Shown here: one piece after another, positions 13,027-22,281 of the stretch
How positions within the stretch are numbered: position 1 is the first letter of the stretch
Layout of the letters: every line of letters begins with the position of its first letter
Origin: a virus
Virus record (IMG/VR): IMGVR_UViG_3300025401_000022
Location: 16,309-80,308 of that record
DNA length: 64,000 nucleotides
Strand: one strand, 5' to 3'
Notes under the pieces: model-generated
Seen by the model: only the letters and a program-made list of their open reading frames with translations
The model's database searches: none
What the model was told of the DNA's origin: nothing
Translations under genes and position numbers: made by a program

Positions 13027-15933
13027 ATGGCACAACCACAATTACCTATCCAAGCTGGCGGCAATTTGCCTGGTCTTGATCGTGAAAATGATATTCAAGA
13101 TGCAAAACAGCAAGACGCTGACATGGAAGAGTACGAAGACATACTGGGTTTAGACTCCGACGAAGTAGAACAAGAAATAATTGAACTGGACGATGGTTCG
13201 GTGGTGGTTAACTACGTCGAAAAATCTAGCCCACTAAAAAATCCAGAGTTCTACGCAAACCTTGCAGAAGTGTTTGATGAGCAGACATTAAATTCACTCT
13301 CCATCGAATACCTTGACTACATTGATGTAGACAAGGAGGCACGCAAGCAAAGAGATAAGCAATATGAAGAAGGACTTCGTAGAACGGGCCTTGGTAAGGA
13401 CGCTCCTGGTGGTGCTACTTTCGACGGCGCTTCTAAAGTTGTTCATCCCGTCATGGCCGAGGCTTGTGTTGACTTCGCAGCTTCCGCCGCCAAAGAGCTA
13501 TTACCATCAGACGGCATCGTCAAGTCCAACATTAAAGGAAACGACGACAAAACCAAAGAAGAAGTCGCAGAACGAAAAGTCGAGTTTCTTAACTGGCAAT
13601 TAACCCAACAAGTCCCTGAGTTCCGCGATGAGATGGAGCAGTTGTTTACTCAATTGCCGCTTGGTGGGTCACAGTACCTTAAATGGATGTACGATGAAGA
13701 ACAAGCTCGCCCAACGTGCGAGTGGGTTCCAATTGACAACATCATTTTACCTTACGCCTCAACAAACTTTTACACAGCGCAGCGCGTTACTGAGCAACAA
13801 GACATCACTGGCGATGAATACCTAAAACGTATTGATGCTGGTCTGTATCGTGACTTGGATAATTTAGAGTATACCTCTGACGCTCCGCTTAATGACCAAA
13901 CTAAGAGTAAAGCAGCAAACGATAAGATTGAAGGTATTGATATGCCTTCTAAAAATATCGACGAGTTACGCAGAATTTATGAAATCACTTGCTTTATGCG
14001 ACTGGAAGCTGATCCGGAAACAGAAGGTAAACGTGCACCATACACTTTGACCATTGACGAATCAACAAACAAGGTATTAGCCTTGTACCGCAACTGGGAT
14101 GCAAATGATGAAAAACGTGAAAAACTGGACTGGATTGTTGAGTTCAAGTTCATCCCTTGGCGTGGTGCTTATGCTATTGGTCTCCCCCATCTTATTGGCG
14201 GTCTCTCTGCTGCTCTCACTGGTGCTCTACGTGCTCTGCTTGACGCTGCTCATATCAACAACAGCCAGACGTTACTTAAACTCAAAACTGGAAGAGTGTC
14301 TGGACAATCTGATCGAATTGAACCAACTCAAGTAGTTGAAGTAGAAGCGGGCGCTGGCGTGACTGACATTCGTCAGATTGCTATGCCAATGCCATTTAAC
14401 CCACCTTCAAGTGTATTGTATGATTTGCTTGGTTGGTTAACACAAGCTGCTAAAGGTGTTGTTACTACAGCTGAAGAGAAGATTGCTGACGCTAATAGCC
14501 AGATGCCAGTAGGCACAACCCAAGCTCTGATTGAGCAGGGTGCCAAGGTATTCTCTAGCATTCACGCACGCTTACACCGCAGCCAAGAAAAATCACTGGC
14601 CATCATCTCACGTATCAACCACTGGTACTTGCAAGAGATGGACAACCAGTCCGGTACTGAAATTGAGGTACGTGACTTTGCGTATAACTCAGATGTTCGC
14701 CCAGTATCCGACCCTAACATTTTTTCTGAGACACAACGTCTTGCTCAGAATCAAGCCCTCCTACAGATGGCAGGCACTGCACCTCCAGGAATGTTTGACA
14801 TGCGCGCAGTATACAAACGCGTACTCAAGCAATTAAAAGTTCCTGAGATGGAAGAAGTACTGCCAAACCCACAAGGCGCCAACGAATCCAATCCGGCCTT
14901 AGAGAACGTCTCTATGACGATGGGACGACCCGCTGCCGCCTACCCCGACCAGGATCATATTGCACACCTTAAGATTCACTTAGAGTATGCACAAAATCCT
15001 GCGTACGGTGGTAACCCTATCATTGGCCCAATCTTTGCGCCGCACGCACTTGAACACATCAAGCAACACTTGACACTGCACTACTTGCAATCTATGCGCT
15101 CTTATGTTGCCCAGGCTTCCGGCGGCGAAGATGTACTCAAACTACACCAAGAACAGCCACTGGATCAAGAAGCCCAACAAGCCTTGGCACTTGCTTCCCA
15201 AATGGTTGGCCAAGATGCACAGCAAACTATTGGACCATTCCTACAGCAAATTACTGGTCTGGCTCAGAAAGTATCACAAGCTCAACAACAGCAACAACAA
15301 ACTATGCTTATGTCTGATCCAACTGCTGCGGCAATTGTTAAGACCCAGACAGCTGAGACTCAACGTAAGTTGCAAGAAGCTCAGGCTAAAATGCAGCTTG
15401 ATACTCAGAGCATGCAACAAGATTATCAAATTAAGATTGCAGAGCTACAACAGAAAGTTCAAGAGTTGCAAGCTAAGTACAGCACGCAGACTAATATTGA
15501 TAACCAACGCAACGCCACAGACATTGCAATGGCTAACATCAATAATGCTGCAAAAGAGCGTGTTGCCATGATTTCAGCTGGTACTCAGATGGATCAGCTA
15601 CAAACAAAACTAGAAGCAGATCAAAATCAATCTGCTATGGAAGCTATCCAAGCCTCTGACCAAGATATTCGTCAGCATGGTTTAGCAATCCAGCAACAAG
15701 CATTCGAGCAACAAGCTCAACAAGTTCAACAACAAATTGAGGCACAACAAGCCGCTCAACAGCATCAACAAGGTTTAGCACAGGCCCAACAGCAGCATGC
15801 AATGGAGATGCAGCAACAGGACCAGCAACACCAACAGGGTTTGGCACAAGCCCAGCAGATGCACGAACAGCAAATAGCCCAAATGCAAGAGCAACAAGCT
15901 CAACAACCACAACAACCCACTGAAGGACAATAA
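13027..15933 (+). CDS. Portal protein with long Gln-rich C-terminus
   Basis: This is the likely dodecameric DNA-entry protein, 968 residues. The N-terminus is acidic. The core includes GGATFDGASKVVHPVMAEAC, IPWRGAYAIGLPHLIGG and MPVGTTQALIEQGAKVFSSI, typical of podoviral-type portals. From about residue 690 the protein turns into a Gln/Ala-rich coiled-coil tail (many QQQQ and QAQ runs up to the end). This makes it longer than most portals and could form an extended barrel. It is the first gene after TerL and precedes the capsid genes. Confidence 0.85.
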   Translation: MAQPQLPIQAGGNLPGLDRENDIQDAKQQDADMEEYEDILGLDSDEVEQEIIELDDGSVVVNYVEKSSPLKNPEFYANLAEVFDEQTLNSLSIEYLDYIDVDKEARKQRDKQYEEGLRRTGLGKDAPGGATFDGASKVVHPVMAEACVDFAASAAKELLPSDGIVKSNIKGNDDKTKEEVAERKVEFLNWQLTQQVPEFRDEMEQLFTQLPLGGSQYLKWMYDEEQARPTCEWVPIDNIILPYASTNFYTAQRVTEQQDITGDEYLKRIDAGLYRDLDNLEYTSDAPLNDQTKSKAANDKIEGIDMPSKNIDELRRIYEITCFMRLEADPETEGKRAPYTLTIDESTNKVLALYRNWDANDEKREKLDWIVEFKFIPWRGAYAIGLPHLIGGLSAALTGALRALLDAAHINNSQTLLKLKTGRVSGQSDRIEPTQVVEVEAGAGVTDIRQIAMPMPFNPPSSVLYDLLGWLTQAAKGVVTTAEEKIADANSQMPVGTTQALIEQGAKVFSSIHARLHRSQEKSLAIISRINHWYLQEMDNQSGTEIEVRDFAYNSDVRPVSDPNIFSETQRLAQNQALLQMAGTAPPGMFDMRAVYKRVLKQLKVPEMEEVLPNPQGANESNPALENVSMTMGRPAAAYPDQDHIAHLKIHLEYAQNPAYGGNPIIGPIFAPHALEHIKQHLTLHYLQSMRSYVAQASGGEDVLKLHQEQPLDQEAQQALALASQMVGQDAQQTIGPFLQQITGLAQKVSQAQQQQQQTMLMSDPTAAAIVKTQTAETQRKLQEAQAKMQLDTQSMQQDYQIKIAELQQKVQELQAKYSTQTNIDNQRNATDIAMANINNAAKERVAMISAGTQMDQLQTKLEADQNQSAMEAIQASDQDIRQHGLAIQQQAFEQQAQQVQQQIEAQQAAQQHQQGLAQAQQQHAMEMQQQDQQHQQGLAQAQQMHEQQIAQMQEQQAQQPQQPTEGQ

Positions 15934-16160
15934 TGGCAACTAAAAAATCAGCTGAAGACCAATTAGGCTTCCGCAAAGCATACAAAATGACTGGCACCCC
16001 TGGCTACGCTGGCGGTCCTGGTGAGACAACTATCGACAAAGGCGCTTCAGGTTCTAAGCGTGCTAACAATGCAGTACTTAACCAAAACAAAATGGCTAAG
16101 TCACCTAAAGTTGGCCCAGGTAAAAACCTTAACGAAATCGAAGGCGGCAACTTTTATTAA
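15933..16160 (+). CDS. Small basic virion-region protein, 75 aa
   Basis: It overlaps the portal stop by one base (TAATG). The Lys/Gly/Asn-rich product (MATKKSAEDQLGFRKAYKMT, ending KSPKVGPGKNLNEIEGGNFY) is probably disordered. No function is known. Confidence 0.6.
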   Translation: MATKKSAEDQLGFRKAYKMTGTPGYAGGPGETTIDKGASGSKRANNAVLNQNKMAKSPKVGPGKNLNEIEGGNFY

Positions 16161-16167
16161 TATTTGG

Positions 16168-16197
16168 GGCGGATTTATCCGCCACAGCGTATTAGTA
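16168..16197 (+). promoter_or_regulatory. Hairpin followed by GCGTATTAGTA promoter copy
   Basis: GGCGGA-TTTA-TCCGCC (16168-16183) directly precedes the element at 16187-16197. The hairpin has no U-tract. The ATG at 16203 lies 5 nt after the element, so the predicted transcript starts at about 16202 and is nearly leaderless. Confidence 0.7.
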
Positions 16198-16202
16198 AAA
16201 GT

Positions 16203-16394
16203 ATGAAAGACTTTATTAGTGAAATTATCGGTCGCGTAAGGACTGAGATACAAAATCATGCGGAAACCGTCACCGCCGGCACTAACATCAACTCGTTTGA
16301 TGATTACAAGCAGTACGTAGGCATTATTCAAGGTCTGCAAATGACTTTAGATATTGTCAACGAAATTCTGACGGAGAATGACGACGAATCGTAA
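16203..16394 (+). CDS. Small hypothetical protein, 63 aa
   Basis: The real start is taken as ATG 16203 (MKDFISEIIGRVRTEIQNHA). The longer in-frame reading from a TTG at 16164 would translate the hairpin and promoter element. The product is helical and acidic, ending ILTENDDES. It may be an assembly factor of the head operon. Confidence 0.65.
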   Translation: MKDFISEIIGRVRTEIQNHAETVTAGTNINSFDDYKQYVGIIQGLQMTLDIVNEILTENDDES

Positions 16395-16415
16395 GATTCA
16401 GAAAGGGATTGCCGG

Positions 16416-16856
16416 ATGGCGATTGATTTTAGAGAACAAGACGAACCAGATTTACGAACAGAACTTGAGTGTTTCCCTGACGTAGACCCTGGAGTCGAGA
16501 TTTTAGGTGACCGAGTACTTGTGCAGTTACGCAGGGAAAAGGTAACCAGTAAAGGCGGTATAATCCTAGTGGATGAGACCAGACAAACCTTACGTTTTAA
16601 CGAAACAGTAGCTAAAGTACGAGCAATTGGACCCTTAGCATATAAGAGCCCAGAAGATTTAACCCCTTGGATTGAAGGTCCTTGGTGTCAAGTTGGCGAT
16701 TTAGTTCGCACAATCAAGTACGGTGGTGATCGTTTCGTAGTGCAGCCCGACGATGATGGCGCGCCTGTGGTGTTTATTACATTACAAGCCCGTGAAGTGA
16801 TCTCCAAGATCAAATCATTCGAAGCAGCACAGAAAATGAAAGCGTTTGTAGACTAA
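16416..16856 (+). CDS. GroES-like co-chaperonin
   Basis: The 146-residue product has the cpn10 fold signature: PGVEILGDRVLVQLRRE, the mobile-loop segment SKGGIILVDETRQ with a GIIL hydrophobic triad at the expected place, VAKVRAIGP, and GDLVRTIKYGGDRF. It would cap host GroEL and help fold virion proteins, as T4 gp31 does. It carries a roughly 22-residue acidic N-terminal extension and an insert before GDLV. No GroEL is present. It lies between portal and scaffold. Confidence 0.9.
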   Translation: MAIDFREQDEPDLRTELECFPDVDPGVEILGDRVLVQLRREKVTSKGGIILVDETRQTLRFNETVAKVRAIGPLAYKSPEDLTPWIEGPWCQVGDLVRTIKYGGDRFVVQPDDDGAPVVFITLQAREVISKIKSFEAAQKMKAFVD

Positions 16857-16877
16857 TAACTTTGTAGAAAGTAAAGA

Positions 16878-17849
16878 ATGGCAAAGAAAGACGACGACCA
16901 TGTTCCAATGAAGGAACAGGAAGATGGCACACTGGTAGCTAAAATAGATTTACCAGAAGAAATTGAAGACCACGAAGAAGGTGGTCATGTAGAAGCAGAA
17001 GACACCCGCAGTGATGAAGAGCGTGAAGACGACGAAGCAGCCGAAGAAGGCGAAACCGACGAAGAACGTGAAGCAATCCGCGAGGCCCGTAGAGAAGAGC
17101 GTAAACTCAAAAAAGAGTTAAAGAAGCAACGTGAAATCTCTGCTAAGAACAAGATTACAGCACTTGAGCGCCGCAATGCCGAACTGGCAGAGCGTCTAGC
17201 TAAGGTTGAAAGCACTACAGTATCTTATCAATTTGCACAGATTGACAAGGCTATCGAAGACGAAGCCACACGTGTCGAATACGCAAAGATGAAGATGCTA
17301 CAAGCAGCACAATCTGGCGACGCAGCCGCTCAAATTGAGTATTTGGAACAGTTGACAGACGCTAAACAGCGTTTAAAACAAGCCGAACACTATAAGAAAC
17401 AACAAGTAGAGCAAGCTAAAGTACCAAAAGAAAACGTACCTAATCAGATTAATACTGAAGTACAAGCCAACGCAACAAAATGGCTTAAAAAGAACTCTTG
17501 GTATGATCCACAAGCTCGAGACACAGATAGTAGAATTGCAAAGGTAATTGACCAAGAACTAGCAGCCGATGGTTGGGATCCAGCAGATCCCGAGTATTGG
17601 GATGAGCTAGACAGTCGTTTGCAGTCTCGTTTACCCCACAGATACACTTCAAAAGGAGGCTCTGTGAAACGAGCAAACGCATCAACATCCGGCCGTACTG
17701 CCGCTACAAATAGCGCAAAACCCGGAACCATCACATTGAGTCGTGATCGTGTACAAGCGATTAAAGACGCTGGTGCATGGGATGATGTAGAGAAACGAAA
17801 CAAAATGATCCGCGCTTATGCGTCGTATGATCGTCAAAATAAAGGTTAA
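16878..17849 (+). CDS. Capsid scaffolding protein
   Basis: The 323-residue product has a highly acidic first third (DDEAAEEGETDEEREAIREA), a long charged coiled coil (residues about 65-185) and a basic, Ser/Thr-rich C-terminus. This is the usual composition of phage scaffolds that line the procapsid. The position between portal and major capsid genes supports the call. No protease motif is seen. Confidence 0.8.
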   Translation: MAKKDDDHVPMKEQEDGTLVAKIDLPEEIEDHEEGGHVEAEDTRSDEEREDDEAAEEGETDEEREAIREARREERKLKKELKKQREISAKNKITALERRNAELAERLAKVESTTVSYQFAQIDKAIEDEATRVEYAKMKMLQAAQSGDAAAQIEYLEQLTDAKQRLKQAEHYKKQQVEQAKVPKENVPNQINTEVQANATKWLKKNSWYDPQARDTDSRIAKVIDQELAADGWDPADPEYWDELDSRLQSRLPHRYTSKGGSVKRANASTSGRTAATNSAKPGTITLSRDRVQAIKDAGAWDDVEKRNKMIRAYASYDRQNKG

Positions 17850-17854
17850 TTATC

Positions 17855-18409
17855 ATGGCAAACAACAGAATCAAACGTGACTTAGATGATCGCTTAGCCG
17901 ATCGAGTTACCGCAACAAAAGAACGGATCGCTTCTGAGGATCCAAACGAATTAGCAAAAAAGGAGCGTGTAGCTGCGTTCCGCGATAAATGGCAAAACAG
18001 TGCATTACCTGATTTGCCAAACGGGATAATTCCCGGCTTTCATTTGTGCTGGTTATCCACTACAAATAATTATGACAGTATCGACAAACGTATGGCGTTG
18101 GGTTATGAGCCAGTTAAAGCCTCAGAATTAGGAGTAGGCTTTGAAGGACTAGGCAAAATGAGCTCGGGCAAGTTTGAAGGCTGTGTTAGCTGTAATGAAA
18201 TGGTTCTCTTCAAGTTACCAGAAGAAATCTATCAAGAAGTGATGAAAATGTTGCACCTTGAGGATCCCCTTGAGCACCAACGTAATATCACCGCGCAAGT
18301 TCGGAGCACTGCTCAAGAAGGCAAAGGTGGTAGATCAATTCTTGAAGGTGGTATTCTGGAAATGGAAAAGGAAGCCGCAAAAGCAAACAGTAATGTTCGC
18401 TTCCAATAA
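17855..18409 (+). CDS. Hypothetical head-operon protein, 184 aa
   Basis: The product starts MANNRIKRDLDDRLADRVTA with a charged helical N-terminus, then a compact domain (IIPGFHLCWLSTTNNYDSID), two cysteines in GCVSCNEM, and a Gly/Lys-rich tail. Similar proteins sit between scaffold and capsid in podovirus-like genomes. The role is unknown. A minor head protein is likely. Confidence 0.6.
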   Translation: MANNRIKRDLDDRLADRVTATKERIASEDPNELAKKERVAAFRDKWQNSALPDLPNGIIPGFHLCWLSTTNNYDSIDKRMALGYEPVKASELGVGFEGLGKMSSGKFEGCVSCNEMVLFKLPEEIYQEVMKMLHLEDPLEHQRNITAQVRSTAQEGKGGRSILEGGILEMEKEAAKANSNVRFQ

Positions 18410-18438
18410 CATTCTTCAAAAATAACAAAGGAAAATAA

Positions 18439-19104
18439 ATGTCCGCAACATTTCAACCCTTTGGTCTGAAGCCTGCATATCACCCAAGTGGTTTAGATCG
18501 TGCAGTACCATTCGCTGGTACTAACACGTATGTCACTGGTGTTTCAGGTTACAGCGCTCCTTACAGCTTGAGCTCTGGCCAGTCTTTCTGGCAATATCAA
18601 CCTGTAGCGATCACTTCTTCTGGCCAATTGACTATCGCCAACCAAACTGCATCTTCTGGTAAAGTTTATGGCGTATTTGACGGTGTAGAGTACACCAACT
18701 CTGACGGTCGTCGTTCAGTAGCTAAGTATGCTTCTAAATTGACACTTGACGCTTCTACAAACATCGTTTTCTGGATCTTCTCAGACCCAGCAATCGTATA
18801 CGAAGCTCAAATCAATGGCTCAGCAACAGCTTCTGCCATCGGTACTGAATACAATTTCGACACAACAACTAACTACACAGTTGCAGATGGCTACGCTATC
18901 GGTAATGGTGGTGCTGGTTTCTCTACTACTGCGTTGCTTGCAACTGCTGTTGGTAGCACAAACCAAGGTCAAGTTCGCGTGGTTGGATTAGGACGTGAAG
19001 TAGCATACCCAGCTGGCAACACCAATGCTTGGGGCGATGCTTACACAATCGTTCAAGTTCAGATCTGCAACAACCAGTTCGCCGCTCCGTCGACGTCCGT
19101 TTAA
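18439..19104 (+). CDS. Probable capsid decoration / minor head protein
   Basis: The 221-residue Ser/Thr/Gly-rich beta protein starts MSATFQPFGLKPAYHPSGL. It has repeated turns, VYGVFDGVEYTNSDGRRSV and ends CNNQFAAPSTSV. It lies immediately upstream of the major capsid gene, with an AAGGAAAAT ribosome site. The composition and place suggest a head-stabilising protein, by inference only. Confidence 0.6.
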   Translation: MSATFQPFGLKPAYHPSGLDRAVPFAGTNTYVTGVSGYSAPYSLSSGQSFWQYQPVAITSSGQLTIANQTASSGKVYGVFDGVEYTNSDGRRSVAKYASKLTLDASTNIVFWIFSDPAIVYEAQINGSATASAIGTEYNFDTTTNYTVADGYAIGNGGAGFSTTALLATAVGSTNQGQVRVVGLGREVAYPAGNTNAWGDAYTIVQVQICNNQFAAPSTSV

Positions 19105-19125
19105 TTAATACGAAAGGAATAAGCA

Positions 19126-20043
19126 ATGGCAACCCCAATGCGTAGTACCGACTTTCGTGCGGTAGTCGAGCCGATTATCAACGAAGTCTTTGATGGCGTT
19201 TATGAACAACGCGACGACGAGTGGAAAGGATTTGTAGAACAGATCCAAGGTATTCCACGTAACTACCATGAAGAAGTAATGCTTTATGGCATGAACGCAG
19301 CTCCTGCAATGCCTGATGGCACTCCAGTTAGCTACGATCAAGGTGGTACTTTGTACATCACCCGTTTCATCTACCAAATCTATGGCTTGGCATACGCCTT
19401 GACCAAAGTTTTGATGGAAGACGGCGATCACATCCGTATCGGTTCAACTTTCGCTAAGCACTTGGCTCAGTCTATGATTGAAACCAAAGAAACTCTTTGC
19501 GCTAACATCCTTAACTTTGCGTTTACCGCTGGTTATGTTGGTGGCGACGGCGTTACTTTGATCAACACAGCTCACCCAATCGCTAACGGCGGTTCTTACT
19601 CTAACCAATTGTCTACTGCAGCTGCATTGAGCCAAACTTCTGTTGAACAGATGTTGATTCAAATACGTTCTGCTGTTGACAACAACGGTAAGCGTATCCG
19701 CTTGAAAGCAGAGCAGTTAGTTGTTCCTCCAGCACTCGAGTTCCAATCAGAAGTAATTCTGAAGTCAGTTCTCCGTTCTGGTACAGCTGACAACGATTTG
19801 AACCCAATCAAATCAACAGGCATGTTGCCTAAAGGTACACACGTTGTAACACGTTTGTCCTCTAGCAAAGCCTGGTGGATTCAAACTGATGCAGAAAATG
19901 GTCTCATGCTCGTTATGCGTCGTCCAATGGAGAAATCCATGGAAGGCGATTTCGAAACTGATTCTATGCGTTATAAGGCTACTGAGCGTTATGCTACAGG
20001 TTGGCACGATGCGCGTAACATTTTCGGTACAGCCGGTTTGTAA
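19126..20043 (+). CDS. Major capsid protein (HK97-like)
   Basis: The 305-residue product starts MATPMRSTDFRAVVEPIINE. Features that fit HK97-type capsids are the E-loop-like region YITRFIYQIYGLAYALTKVL, the long helix region and the beta strands LVVPPALEFQSEVILKSVL, ending RYATGWHDARNIFGTAGL. The strong ribosome binding site (AAGGAATAAGC) and a strong terminator directly after it match a highly expressed gene. Codon use is biased to NNC/NNT, like a structural gene. Confidence 0.85.
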   Translation: MATPMRSTDFRAVVEPIINEVFDGVYEQRDDEWKGFVEQIQGIPRNYHEEVMLYGMNAAPAMPDGTPVSYDQGGTLYITRFIYQIYGLAYALTKVLMEDGDHIRIGSTFAKHLAQSMIETKETLCANILNFAFTAGYVGGDGVTLINTAHPIANGGSYSNQLSTAAALSQTSVEQMLIQIRSAVDNNGKRIRLKAEQLVVPPALEFQSEVILKSVLRSGTADNDLNPIKSTGMLPKGTHVVTRLSSSKAWWIQTDAENGLMLVMRRPMEKSMEGDFETDSMRYKATERYATGWHDARNIFGTAGL

Positions 20044-20063
20044 TAAACCCCCTCGTAGCACAG

Positions 20064-20096
20064 AAAAGCCACCCACAAGGTGGCTTTTTTGTTTTT
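20064..20096 (+). terminator. Rho-independent terminator after capsid gene
   Basis: AAAAGCCACC-CACAA-GGTGGCTTTTTT followed by GTTTTTT makes a clear stem with a U-tract on the plus strand. The A-run on the other side gives some bidirectional character. The next promoter element starts 23 nt later. Confidence 0.85.
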
Positions 20097-20118
20097 TGGG
20101 GCGCTTTGCCACAAAATA

Positions 20119-20129
20119 GCGTATTAGTA
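20119..20129 (+). promoter_or_regulatory. GCGTATTAGTA promoter copy after capsid terminator
   Basis: The element is followed by AGTATAGGAAG. The predicted start near 20134 leaves a leader of about 90 nt before the ATG at 20224. The leader contains AAGGAATTAAAC as ribosome binding site. The capsid terminator and this promoter form a relay. Confidence 0.75.
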
Positions 20130-20223
20130 AGTATAGGAAGAATCATCCCTTTCTGACCGCCGAACTTCCCGGTGAGACGACTTAGAGACAGCTAGGGATA
20201 CCCACTAAGATAAGGAATTAAAC

Positions 20224-20793
20224 ATGTCAAGTACATTTACTGGCCCAATTCGCATTTTTAAGCGTAACAACCCAACTAACAACGGCGTAATCGCTCCAGA
20301 CAACACTGGCGCAGCTCGCTGCTCACAACAGAGCTTTATTGCTCCAATTACAGCTACCACTTCTGGTGCTGTAGTTCTACCAACTTTCGATATTGGCCAA
20401 ACAACTGCAACTCCATTCGTGTTGCCAGCTGGTGCTATTATTGAGAACATCAAGTTCTACGAAACAACTATCCCTTCAGCTTTGACTGGCGGCGTTATCA
20501 CTGTTAACTTGCTCACTACAAGCCCAACAACTGGCAACGTAACAACTACAGCTATTGGTACAATCACCCCAACAGCAACTAACGGCGGTGTTATTTCTAT
20601 CGCTTTTGCTACAACAGCAGCTGCTACAGCTTTGTTGGCAAACATCGGTACTTTGGATGCAACATTGCAATTTAGCCAAGCTACTATCAGTGCTTTGACT
20701 GGTACTTTGGCTGGCACATTTACTGCTGAATACACAGCTCGCAACGTTGATGGTTCTACAACTGCTTACGGTTCTGGCTACACCAATAATTAA
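20224..20793 (+). CDS. Virion structural protein, Ala/Thr-rich
   Basis: The 189-residue product starts MSSTFTGPIRIFKRNNPTNN and is a beta-rich Ala/Thr/Gly protein without charged clusters (for example VITVNLLTTSPTTGNVTTTA). It looks like a capsid decoration or head-fibre protein. No family is assigned. Confidence 0.55.
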   Translation: MSSTFTGPIRIFKRNNPTNNGVIAPDNTGAARCSQQSFIAPITATTSGAVVLPTFDIGQTTATPFVLPAGAIIENIKFYETTIPSALTGGVITVNLLTTSPTTGNVTTTAIGTITPTATNGGVISIAFATTAAATALLANIGTLDATLQFSQATISALTGTLAGTFTAEYTARNVDGSTTAYGSGYTNN

Positions 20794-20798
20794 TTGCC

Positions 20799-20817
20799 TA
20801 GGGGGCTAGTCCCCCTA
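20799..20817 (+). terminator. Weak terminator or attenuator hairpin
   Basis: TAGGGGG-CTAGT-CCCCCTA forms a 7-bp stem with a 5-nt loop just after the stop codon, followed by CTTTAAC with no real U-tract. It may act as partial termination between two virion genes or as 3' end protection. Confidence 0.45.
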
Positions 20818-20841
20818 CTTTAACATTTAAGGAAATTAATT

Positions 20842-21642
20842 ATGTCAAATTTAGTAACAAACTTACAAAATATTCCAGCGGCAGTTGAATCTGTTACCAA
20901 AGTTGGTCGTACAGAACCATTTGATTTACAAGTTTCTCGCGGTCAAATCATGGGTCACTCCTTGGTCAACATTAATGGCTACAATGCAGCAGTGGCAGGC
21001 ACATCAATTCCATTATGGGAAAATGCAACAGCATATACTTTCCCTAGTACTGCTTTAACTATGACTGTTGCAAGCTCATCTACAAGTGATGTAAGTCCCG
21101 CAAAAGTAACTATTAACGGTCTTGATGCCAACTACAACCAATTAACTGAAGTAGTATCTCTAAACGGCACAACCGGCGTAACCACAGTTAACCAATTTTT
21201 ACGAATTAACAGCATTGTTATGACTGCAGTAGCTTCTGGTCAAACTAGCAATGCAGGCACAATTACCGTAAAAAATGGAAGCACAACTTATGCGCAGATT
21301 AATCCTGGTTTAGGTCGTAGCCAAATGACAGTGTACACTGTCCCGAATGGATACACATTTTACCTTAACCGTATTAATGCTTGGTCTGGTAGTAGCTTGT
21401 CTAGCAACGTATACATTTTTTACAATCTGACTAATACCACAAACGGCATCAATATTTCTACCGCACAAATTAGTTTCACATTGTTTATGGATGTACACCG
21501 TTATGCGCCAAATGTGTTTCAACAAAAAGCCGATTTGACTTTTGCTTTTTCAACAAGCGATAGTTCTTCTCAGCACGTTGCAGCATATATTGAAGGATTT
21601 TTGGTTCAAAACGACGGTCAAGCGTTAGCATCAGCAATCTAA
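20842..21642 (+). CDS. Virion structural protein, 266 aa
   Basis: The product starts MSNLVTNLQNIPAAVESVTK. It is a beta-rich Ser/Thr/Asn protein ending HVAAYIEGFLVQNDGQ. Proteins of this kind occur next to capsid genes in many environmental phages. The exact role is unknown. AAGGAAATTAAT precedes the ATG. Confidence 0.55.
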   Translation: MSNLVTNLQNIPAAVESVTKVGRTEPFDLQVSRGQIMGHSLVNINGYNAAVAGTSIPLWENATAYTFPSTALTMTVASSSTSDVSPAKVTINGLDANYNQLTEVVSLNGTTGVTTVNQFLRINSIVMTAVASGQTSNAGTITVKNGSTTYAQINPGLGRSQMTVYTVPNGYTFYLNRINAWSGSSLSSNVYIFYNLTNTTNGINISTAQISFTLFMDVHRYAPNVFQQKADLTFAFSTSDSSSQHVAAYIEGFLVQNDGQALASAI

Positions 21643-21651
21643 GGCGTTTAA

Positions 21652-22278
21652 ATGCCTGTCTACCTTGACACCCGTGGTAACTCTGTCCTATCTGTAGCGG
21701 TCTGTGACCGCTGCAATAGGAAGTTTGCCTATACAGAGCTTATGCCCGACCCCAACTTTCCGGGGATGCGGGTGTGTAAGGACGACCTAGATAACTTTGA
21801 CCCATGGCGATTACCAGCACTTCAGACCGAAAACATTGCATTACGTTTTCCGCGCCCAGACGTGGATATTGCTACAGGTCCAATTGGTGGCAATCAAATT
21901 ATGACCGAAAATGGTTTCCAAAATGATAACTCTATTTTCATTGAGGGAACTAACGGCACATACGCAAATGGTACTGGCGATTTAAACAAGAACAGCAACG
22001 TTGTTCCTTCGCCTTCAGTACTCAATCCCTATGTCTACACAGTGTCACCAAATACAGGTTCCCGTACAGGCGGAACTTTTGTGGTCATCACTGGAGCTAA
22101 TTTTACAGATGTTAACACCGTACGTTTTGGCGGTGTGGTGGCATCATTCGAGTTAATCAACTCCACACAAATCAATGCGTTTACGCCAGCTTACCCAGTA
22201 ACCGGTTTGGTAGACGTTTCAGTAATATCCCCTTTTGGCACAGGCACCTCGCATGGTGCGTTTACCTATACTACATAA
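21652..22278 (+). CDS. Virion protein with Cys cluster and IPT/TIG domain
   Basis: The N-terminus has CDRCNRKF and a further cysteine in MRVCKDDLDNFDPWRLP, a possible single zinc site. The C-terminal 80 residues (YTVSPNTGSRTGGTFVVITG, then VRFGGVVASFELINSTQINA) form an immunoglobulin-like IPT/TIG domain. Such domains decorate phage heads and tails and may bind carbohydrates. It lies 3 nt before the large fibre gene and may attach to it. Confidence 0.65.
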   Translation: MPVYLDTRGNSVLSVAVCDRCNRKFAYTELMPDPNFPGMRVCKDDLDNFDPWRLPALQTENIALRFPRPDVDIATGPIGGNQIMTENGFQNDNSIFIEGTNGTYANGTGDLNKNSNVVPSPSVLNPYVYTVSPNTGSRTGGTFVVITGANFTDVNTVRFGGVVASFELINSTQINAFTPAYPVTGLVDVSVISPFGTGTSHGAFTYTT

Positions 22279-22281
22279 TAC

